Part shown: in pieces, positions 1 to 5,430 of the stretch
Layout: each line of letters starts with the position of its first letter
How positions within the stretch are numbered: the stretch's first letter is position 1
NCBI GenBank assembly: GCA_001780385.1
Contig: MFGW01000052.1
Span: 23,434-29,487 of the forward strand
DNA length: 6,054 bases
Source: Candidatus Fischerbacteria bacterium RBG_13_37_8
Lineage (GTDB): Bacteria > Acidobacteriota > HRBIN11 > MFGW01
Direction of reading: 5' to 3'
The notes under the pieces: model-generated
Databases searched by the model: none
What the model was told of the DNA's origin: nothing
What the model saw: the letters and a program-made list of their open reading frames with translations, nothing else
Position numbers and translations under genes: made by a program

Positions 1-1
1 G

Positions 2-436
2 AGATGGTTGAAAGAGCATGCAGGAAAACTTGGTTCTGTGCAGAGTTGGAGGCCATTTTTCAGCATGCATTCGGCTGATAATACGAGGAGCGAGATTTTA
101 AATGACATATTTTATCGGTTAACGGATAGGGTAATATTATGGAAGGTGTTGCTGGGAGTAGATGTAGTGATTAATTATTACCACAGCAGAGCTGGAATCC
201 TACCGGCAGATTCAGAAATTAGAATGCAATTACCGGTAGATATATCTATCAAGGAACCTTTGAAATATGTGCGAATAAATGAAAGAAGTTTTACTGTATA
301 TAGTCGAGGATGGACGACGGTAGATTATAAGAGTGAGCGACTAGGTATTTCACGTGAGAACCAGGATGATATTCAGCAGAACATAGGTTTTCGCGTAACC
401 TTACCCGAGATACAGACGGTAGTGGTACCAGAATGA
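2..436 (+). pseudogene. 3' remnant of a formylglycine-generating-enzyme (SUMF1-like) domain protein, probably decayed
   Basis: This frame is open from the left window edge to a TGA at 434-436. A TTG at 8 is a possible start, but the frame continues upstream, so this is more likely the end of a longer gene. Seen: the last 36 residues contain RGW, then spaced R residues, then DD and NIGFRV, the order at the C-terminal end of FGE-sulfatase (PF03781) domains (RGGSW ... R ... IGFR). Inference: the DNA at about 130-180 resembles an out-of-frame GNVWEW...NYY block. It starts GGT AAT ATT in another frame, and VINYY follows in the present frame, so small indels seem to have scrambled the middle. FGE-type domains modify sulfatases or act as less defined Cys/Ser-site or binding domains; no activity can be claimed here. 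The stop overlaps the first two bases of the inverted repeat, so the repeat may have set the present end. It could instead be an unrelated hypothetical gene. Confidence 0.4.
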
Positions 437-532
437 GGGGGACAGGCATTTACACATTTACAAAAATGTAAACACCTGTCATCAGTAACAGGTGTTTACA
501 TTTTTGTAAATGTGTAAATGCCTGTCCCCCTC
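435..532. repeat. Perfect 45-bp inverted repeat with 8-nt spacer, BIME/REP-like double hairpin
   Basis: Left arm 435-479 and right arm 488-532 are exact reverse complements around the centre CATCAGTA (480-487). Each arm begins, read inwards, with GAGGGGGACAGGC. Each half is also quasi-palindromic. In the left half GACAGG (441-446) pairs with CCTGTC (475-480) and TTTACA (449-454) with TGTAAA (467-472), separated by a 2x2 CA/CA internal loop. The right half mirrors this (ACAGG 488-492 with CCTGT 521-525). Two inverted hairpin units around a short spacer is the layout of BIMEs built from REP units, which Y1 HUH transposases (RAYT/TnpA-REP) mobilise. No such transposase is in the window, so the link is inference. 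Transcription from either side would form a long hairpin, but neither side has a clear U-run after the stem, so an intrinsic-terminator role is doubtful. Confidence 0.9.
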
Positions 533-922
533 GCGGTCACTTTTAATACCAGGGGATCATCAACAATATTATGCGACACATAAGTACTAAAAGTAATACC
601 TTCAACACCAGATTCCTTAGTAATTTCTACGAGATCCTCTATGATGGTATAATTTGTTGTTGAGAGCGTTGGAGTTAAAATAACCCGTTTATCATTATTA
701 ATATTTTTCATTATTTTAGAAAAAACATGCCCACCCCGTATCATATCATGAATATTTTCAGGAGCATCAATACTGACAATCAAGATTACATTGCGAAGTA
801 ATTTCGTAATTAGCAGCCATAGGCATAGTTTTATGTTCCCGGGAGCGAATAATAAAATCAAATAAGAAAGAAGGCAATGATCAGCCTTACAGCGCAGTAA
901 TAACGGTTTTTGTTAAAGACAT
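496..922 (-). pseudogene. Radical SAM domain protein, broken by frameshifts, internal deletion and 3' truncation
   Basis: Read leftward, ATG at 922-920 gives MSLTKTVITAL, then a stop. The sequence continues in the next frame as RLIIAFFLI and returns to the first frame as DFIIRSREHKTMPMAANYEI followed by TSQCNLDCQY. That is the start of a radical SAM domain, whose 4Fe-4S motif is CxxxCxxC; the third Cys is lost at a join. From about 779 the third frame reads VSIDAPENIHDMIRGG, then a TLSTTNYTIIEDL block and SGVEGITFSTY, the later strands of the same fold. The 80-90 residues usually lying between these blocks are missing. The last native codons are near 533-560 (DDPLVLK); the final residues to the TAA at 496-498 are translated from the inverted repeat. 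An ORF from 861 can be drawn but is a hybrid of frames. Substrate and subfamily are not recognisable. It lies 70 bp downstream of the metal transporter gene on the same strand. Confidence 0.75.
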
Positions 923-991
923 ACTCTTAGATTCTGGTAATTTCTGCTCATTCAAGGAGTAAAACATATAATTTACCAGCAGGTTCCGGTA

Positions 992-2890
992 CTATTGACG
1001 AAATTCTTTTTGTGGTTTTTCAGAAGCTTTAGCGGATGGACGAACAATCAAAACAGGTATGGTTATAGCATGACGCAGTTGGTTGACCGTTTCTCCGAGA
1101 GATAAATCTTCGAATCCTTTATGCCCATGCGAACCAACAACAAGCATATCCAAGCCGATACTTTCAATAGCTTTTATTATTTCATTTACGGGGTTTCCGG
1201 TGCTATAATAGCTTTCCACGGGAAATTCCGGGCTTTCAATTTCTCTTACCAGTTCAAGCAGGTATGTTTGATCTTCGCGTGAATGCAATGAATCAGCTTC
1301 TCCTCCCAACATCAAAGCACTCGGTGTCTCTGTAATATGAATCAAAGTCAAGCGAGCTTTATATGTTTTGGCAATGGAGAGAGCTGCTGATAATATTTCT
1401 GCATCAGCATCAGTATGTTCCAGTGCCACGCCGATATTCTTTATATGCATAGGTGAAATATTTTGTGCAATCATTTGACTTAATACAGGAGCGCTTCCTG
1501 CCCATTCGCTGGAAATGCCAAATAAAGGCTTAAAAATTATATAAATGAGAACAAGAATTGGAATAGCAAGTAAAAACATAATTAAAATAAAATGCATTAT
1601 TGATGCTCCTGTAAGCCAATCTGTCATTATGCCAATCAGAAGTTTAATGTTCAGGACTATCAGAATTCCAGCCGAACTCCAACCAAATAATTGAAGCCAT
1701 GGTTTACTTGCAAACATGCCCATTTTTTTCTTACTCGAAGTAAAATGAATAAGAGGAATTATGGCGAATGGCAATTGCAGACTAAGAATTACCTGGGATA
1801 ATATCAATAACTGGTACGTACCTTCATTACCCATAAGTGCTATCACTATTATTGCAGGAAATAATGCTATTACGCGCGTAATAATTCGTCTCAGCCACGG
1901 ACGCATTTTTATGTTCAGATACCCTTCCATAACAATCTGTCCGGAGAGTGTTCCCGTCAATGTCGAACTTTGCCCGGAAGCAAGCAGAGCAATTGCAAAT
2001 ACAATTGGGGCGATATGAGTTCCTAAGATCGGTTCAAGTAATTGATGCGCTTGCTGAATGGTAGTTACATGTGTACCCGTAGCATGAAAATCATTTGCAC
2101 TCATAATTAATATAGCTGCATTGATTATGAAAGCAAGATTCAATGCAAGAAGTGAATCAATAAAATTGTATCGGCATGCTTCAGCTTTGCCGGTGTACGT
2201 TTTTGACACGGCACGAGACTGCACAAGCGATGAATGTAAATAAAGATTATGCGGCATTACAGTTGCGCCGATTATTCCAATAGCAACATAGAGCGCTCCC
2301 GAAGGCAGGGTTGGCACAAAACCATTAATCACTCCTCCCCAATCGGTAGGCTTAAGAAATATTTCAATAAAAAAACAGGCTCCTATAATTCCAATGAGAC
2401 TTACAATCATCGCTTCCATCTTTCTAATACCAAGACGCAGAATAGCAAGCAATAAGAAAGTATCAAAAGCAGTAATTACACAACCCCATAATAACGGCAC
2501 TCCAAACAACAAATTCAACCCAATAATAGTGCCTAACGCTTCAGCAAGATCCGTAGCTGCTATTGCAATTTCTGCTAATATCCATAAAACATAGTTTACT
2601 CCTTTGCGGTATTCGCGCCGGCAGCCCTGTGCAAGATCATATCCTGTAACGATGCCCAATCGTGCAGATAATGTTTGAAGACCAATAGCCATTATATTCG
2701 AAAGGAGAAGCACCCAGATTAATGAATAGCCAAATCGTGCCCCCCCTTCTATATCTGTAGCCCAATTGCCCGGATCCATATACCCAACACTTACTATATA
2801 TGCAGGACCCATGAAGGCCATTAAACGTCGGAACCAGCCCTTTTTCCTTACTGATACCAAGCCTTCATTATTGCCAAATCCATTATTCAT
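992..2890 (-). CDS. Nramp-family divalent metal (Mn2+) transporter with C-terminal UspA domain
   Basis: This is a 632-residue inner-membrane protein. Residues about 20-455 form the Nramp (PF01566) transporter, which imports Mn2+ or related divalent ions with protons. The hallmark TM1 motif DPGN is at 39-42 and the TM6 motif MPHN at 212-215, giving the metal-ligand equivalents D39, N42, A209 and M212. GQSST (306-310) and QLPFAIIPL (372-380) are further family blocks. Plain MntH proteins are about 410-450 residues; the extra length is a UspA domain (PF00582) at about 482-617. Its motif GSHG (586-589) and nine-residue spacing to G599 fit the nucleotide loop, but E600 replaces the usual Ser/Thr and E491 stands where an Asp is common, so ATP binding is uncertain. 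The domain may sense stress or nucleotide state and tune transport (inference). The ATG at 2890-2888 precedes MNNGFGNNEG with no clear Shine-Dalgarno. The stop is TAG at 994-992. It is transcribed away from the YyaL-type gene. Confidence 0.93.
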   Translation of the reverse strand: MNNGFGNNEGLVSVRKKGWFRRLMAFMGPAYIVSVGYMDPGNWATDIEGGARFGYSLIWVLLLSNIMAIGLQTLSARLGIVTGYDLAQGCRREYRKGVNYVLWILAEIAIAATDLAEALGTIIGLNLLFGVPLLWGCVITAFDTFLLLAILRLGIRKMEAMIVSLIGIIGACFFIEIFLKPTDWGGVINGFVPTLPSGALYVAIGIIGATVMPHNLYLHSSLVQSRAVSKTYTGKAEACRYNFIDSLLALNLAFIINAAILIMSANDFHATGTHVTTIQQAHQLLEPILGTHIAPIVFAIALLASGQSSTLTGTLSGQIVMEGYLNIKMRPWLRRIITRVIALFPAIIVIALMGNEGTYQLLILSQVILSLQLPFAIIPLIHFTSSKKKMGMFASKPWLQLFGWSSAGILIVLNIKLLIGIMTDWLTGASIMHFILIMFLLAIPILVLIYIIFKPLFGISSEWAGSAPVLSQMIAQNISPMHIKNIGVALEHTDADAEILSAALSIAKTYKARLTLIHITETPSALMLGGEADSLHSREDQTYLLELVREIESPEFPVESYYSTGNPVNEIIKAIESIGLDMLVVGSHGHKGFEDLSLGETVNQLRHAITIPVLIVRPSAKASEKPQKEFRQ

Positions 2891-2945
2891 AGCAGGATCA
2901 AATCTTCATTTTTAATAATATAAAAATATGCTAAAATGTTTCATA
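2891..2945. promoter_or_regulatory. Short AT-rich divergent control region between transporter and YyaL-type genes
   Basis: Only about 55 bp separate the two opposed start codons (37 bp if the upstream ATG at 2928 is used). The stretch 2908-2937 is almost pure A/T. It holds several weak -10-like hexamers: TAAAAT at 2932-2937 rightward and TATATT/TATTAT-type sequences leftward near 2912-2922. No convincing -35 partner or operator palindrome is visible. Both promoters must overlap here or lie inside the opposite coding sequences, so co-regulation or interference is possible. No purine-rich ribosome site precedes either start. Confidence 0.4.
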
Positions 2946-5033
2946 ATGCAAACACAGAATCGCCTCAAGAATGAAAAAAGTCCGTATTTGCTGCAACATG
3001 CTGATAATCCAGTGGATTGGTATCCATGGTGTGAAGAAGCATTCGAGAAAGCAAGGAATGAAAATAAGCCGGTATTTCTATCTATTGGATATTCTACGTG
3101 TCATTGGTGTCATGTAATGGAGCATGAATCATTTGAAGACCATGAAGTAGCCAGTTTAATGAACGATGTTTTTATTTCTATAAAAGTGGATCGTGAAGAG
3201 AGACCGGATATTGATACAATTTATATGACATTCTGCCAGCTCATTACGGGAAGTGGTGGATGGCCACTCACAATTATAATGACTCCAGATAAGAAACCTT
3301 TTTTTGCGGGTACTTATTTTCCAAAAGACAATAGCTACGGGCGTACCGGAATGATTGAATTGACAAAAACAATACATGATATTTGGACAACGAAACATGA
3401 CGATGTGCTGAATTCAGCAGAACAGATAATTGCATTACTTAAAGATGTGACTCGCACTAATGCAGATGAGTTTCCTGATCCATCTATTTTGGCAGACGCC
3501 TTCCAGCAATTATCAGAGAATTTTAAACCTCATTATGGCGGTTTCAGCGATGCTCCTAAATTTCCTACCGCTCATAACCTCTTTTATTTATTGCGCTACT
3601 GGAAACGAACAGGTGCTCAAAAATCACTCAAAATGATAGAAACTACATTAAATGCTATGAGGAAAGGCGGCATATTTGATCATATCGGTTTTGGATTTCA
3701 TCGATACTCCACTGATTCAAAATGGCTTGTTCCTCACTTTGAAAAAATGCTTTATGACCAGGCACTTCTCGCCATGGCATATACAGAAACATACCAGGCA
3801 ACCGGCAAGAATGAATATAAAGCTACTGCTCAGCAACTGTTGACCTATATCATGCAAGATATGACTTCACCGGATGGCGCTTTTTATTCGGCAGAAGATG
3901 CCGATAGTGAAGGAGAAGAAGGGAAATTTTATCTCTGGACTTTAGGTGATTTGTATAAGGTACTTAATAAAAAAGAAATAGAATTGGTATGCAAAATATA
4001 CAATATTGATATTGAAAAAGAAGCAAATAATATTGAGCTTGGTATAGGAAAAATAATGGATCATCATATCTTGCACAGCACGAAAACCCTATCTGAATGG
4101 GCAGATGAACTTAAGACGACCACTCAGGATCTATCAGTTGAATTGGAAGGACTTCGCCAAAAATTATTTGATTTTCGCAACAGCCGTGTGCATCCTCACA
4201 AAGATGATAAGATACTTACCGATTGGAATGGACTCATGATTGCAGCTTTTGCAAAAGCAGGACAGAATTTTGAACAGCCACTGTATATAAATACAGCAGA
4301 GCATGCAGTATCATTTATTCTTGAGAAAATGATACAGCGCGATGGGAGATTACTGCATCGCTATCGTGATGGACAAGCAGCAATTCCAGCTTACCTTGAT
4401 GATTATGCATTCTTAACCTGGAGTTTAATTGAACTTTATGAAGCAACTTTTAATACTGATTACCTGAAACGTGCCCTTGAGTTTACCGATATTCTTTTGA
4501 CTCATTTCTGGGATGTGCAAAATGGCGGATTTTATTTTACGGCCGATGACGGAGAACAATTACTTACCCGAAGCAAGGAAGTGTATGATGGTGCAATTCC
4601 ATCCGGTAATTCAATAGCTGCGATGAATTTATTGAGGCTGGCTCGCATGACCGGCAATGCTCAACTTGAAGAAAAAGGAAAACATCTCATCCAGGCATTT
4701 TCACATCTTGTTACTACGCATCCGCTGGCTTACGTACAATTGCTTGTTGCACTTGATTTCACGCTGGGACCTACATATGAAGTAGTTATTGCCGGAAATT
4801 CGCAAGCTGAAGATACTCAGCGGATGATTCAATCACTCAGAACATCATTTACTCCTCACATAATAATGCTCCTACGACCCACTGAAATAAAAAATCCTGC
4901 AATAATTTCAATAGCTCCTTTCACTGAATATCACACCAGCATCGATGGCAAAGCTACTGCTTACGTATGCCGCAACCATGCATGTCAACTTCCCACTATT
5001 AATATAGACCACATGCTGGCTTTGCTGAAATAA
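2946..5033 (+). CDS. YyaL/SPATA20-type thioredoxin-fold (DUF255) protein
   Basis: This gene encodes 695 residues from ATG 2946, the full family length. An in-frame ATG at 2928 would add six residues, but family members begin close to the NRL..E.SPYLLQHA..PVDW block, so 2946 is preferred; neither start has a Shine-Dalgarno. Residues about 1-165 form the DUF255 (PF03190) thioredoxin-like domain. It shows a CxxC site CHWC at 52-55 in a STCHWCHVMEHESF context, KVDREERPDID at 80-90 and GGWP at 104-107 with the cis-Pro position. The rest resembles alpha/alpha-barrel, N-acylglucosamine-2-epimerase-like proteins, with DAPKFP (202-207), HFEKMLYDQA (264-273), SAEDADSEG (315-323), DDKILTDWNGLM (420-431) and a terminal C675/C680 pair. 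There is no signal peptide, so it is probably cytoplasmic. The family's reaction is not settled; a thiol-redox role is inferred from CxxC. It is divergent from the Nramp-UspA gene and intact. Confidence 0.93.
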   Translation: MQTQNRLKNEKSPYLLQHADNPVDWYPWCEEAFEKARNENKPVFLSIGYSTCHWCHVMEHESFEDHEVASLMNDVFISIKVDREERPDIDTIYMTFCQLITGSGGWPLTIIMTPDKKPFFAGTYFPKDNSYGRTGMIELTKTIHDIWTTKHDDVLNSAEQIIALLKDVTRTNADEFPDPSILADAFQQLSENFKPHYGGFSDAPKFPTAHNLFYLLRYWKRTGAQKSLKMIETTLNAMRKGGIFDHIGFGFHRYSTDSKWLVPHFEKMLYDQALLAMAYTETYQATGKNEYKATAQQLLTYIMQDMTSPDGAFYSAEDADSEGEEGKFYLWTLGDLYKVLNKKEIELVCKIYNIDIEKEANNIELGIGKIMDHHILHSTKTLSEWADELKTTTQDLSVELEGLRQKLFDFRNSRVHPHKDDKILTDWNGLMIAAFAKAGQNFEQPLYINTAEHAVSFILEKMIQRDGRLLHRYRDGQAAIPAYLDDYAFLTWSLIELYEATFNTDYLKRALEFTDILLTHFWDVQNGGFYFTADDGEQLLTRSKEVYDGAIPSGNSIAAMNLLRLARMTGNAQLEEKGKHLIQAFSHLVTTHPLAYVQLLVALDFTLGPTYEVVIAGNSQAEDTQRMIQSLRTSFTPHIIMLLRPTEIKNPAIISIAPFTEYHTSIDGKATAYVCRNHACQLPTINIDHMLALLK

Positions 5034-5038
5034 ATGGA

Positions 5039-5065
5039 ATGATAAGGTAGCCGTCTTTTTATCAT
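5039..5065 (+). terminator. Weak hairpin just after the YyaL-type gene, possible terminator
   Basis: ATGATAA (5039-5045) pairs with TTATCAT (5059-5065), with two more G-T pairs possible inside, starting 6 bp after the stop codon. The stem is A/T-rich and is followed by CAAAAATC rather than a T-run, so as a rho-independent terminator it is poor. It is listed because nothing better ends this transcript before the tRNA-like scar. Confidence 0.2.
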
Positions 5066-5084
5066 CAAAAATCTAAATATGAAA

Positions 5085-5108
5085 GTTCGAGTCCCCTTGG
5101 GTGCACCA
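5085..5108 (+). other. 3' end of a tRNA gene (T-loop to CCA) without a tRNA body, candidate attachment-site scar
   Basis: GTTCGAGT (5085-5092) is a standard T-arm loop with its closing G, and CCCCT (5093-5097) the 3' side of a T-stem. TGGGTGC (5098-5104) is the 3' strand of an acceptor stem, A5105 the discriminator base and CCA (5106-5108) an encoded end. The matching 5' T-stem strand (AGGGG) and acceptor strand (GCACCCA) are absent: the bases before it read AATATGAAAG, and no cloverleaf can be drawn back to 5034. The acceptor sequence resembles tRNA-Arg genes starting GCACCC, but that identity is a guess. Integrating elements that use tRNA genes leave just such a displaced 3' segment. If so, the intact tRNA would lie to the left on the same strand. 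It could also be what remains of a tRNA cut by a deletion. Confidence 0.65.
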
Positions 5109-5430
5109 TTCTGTGAAGTTGTTTCATTTAATAACTATATACGAAAATTCTTGACTATCTCAAAGAATCTTTGTGCTTCTATGGCACCGTGGAAAAAGTT
5201 GCGAATTCTGTCCAAATCGGGGAGCCAATTTTATTAGAGATATAGTCTATAATGGCAACTCCAGTTGCCACTTTATCTAACAAATTAACGCATTCGCTCA
5301 TTTACTCCTGTTTTATTCTACTCTCCTCTTCGTCATTCAAATTAAGACCCATCCATCATTTCATTCCTCTTTCTATAAAAACTTACCTCTTCTCTCCTTT
5401 TCCGGCATCACTATTGCCCTACCTTATGCC
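5109..5430. other. Non-coding or remnant stretch between tRNA scar and transposase
   Basis: No intact gene is seen in these 322 bp. At 5135-5245 one rightward frame reads LYTKILDYLKESLCFYGTVE and continues to GEPILLEI before TAG at 5243-5245. It looks protein-like but has no start codon and no family I recognise, so it may be the tail of a broken gene. From about 5281 the top strand becomes strikingly C-rich and G-poor: I count 49 C and 9 G in 5281-5430. The transposase frame is open back to 5281 (stop TAA 5278-5280), but its translation there is low-complexity and unlike the family's N-terminus. Confidence 0.5.
5253..5270. repeat. 7-bp hairpin TGGCAAC-TCCA-GTTGCCA beside a TATAAT box
   Basis: TGGCAAC (5253-5259) and GTTGCCA (5264-5270) are exact reverse complements around TCCA. 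The hairpin overlaps the last base of a consensus TATAAT at 5248-5253, which has no good -35 at 16-18 bp. It could be an operator over a transposase promoter, or the subterminal hairpin expected near the ends of IS91-type elements, whose left end would lie hereabouts. Neither role can be decided from one copy. Confidence 0.45.

Noticed and set aside
201..240. TACCGGCAGA / TACCGGTAGA near-repeat
   Set aside because: Two 10-mers with one mismatch, 20 bp apart, with no further array or symmetry.
934..979. Inverted repeat CTGGTAA (934-940) / TTACCAG (973-979) as terminator of the transporter gene
   Set aside because: A 7-bp stem with a 32-nt loop and no T-run on the minus strand after it is too weak to call a terminator.
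1761..2018. Rightward 85-codon ORF
   Set aside because: It lies antisense inside the Nramp domain, which has unmistakable family motifs; the same holds for the ORFs at 2249-2455 and 2394-2594.
3156..3398. Leftward 80-codon ORF
   Set aside because: It is antisense to the conserved DUF255 thioredoxin-fold region and has no features of its own.
5034..5108. A complete tRNA gene ending at CCA 5108
   Set aside because: No 5' acceptor strand GCACCCA, no D-arm and no paired T-stem precede the 3' end; only the last 24 bases fit.
5151..5182. TTGACT ... TTCTAT as a promoter
   Set aside because: The spacing is 20 bp and the -10 is poor; chance matches are common in AT-rich DNA.
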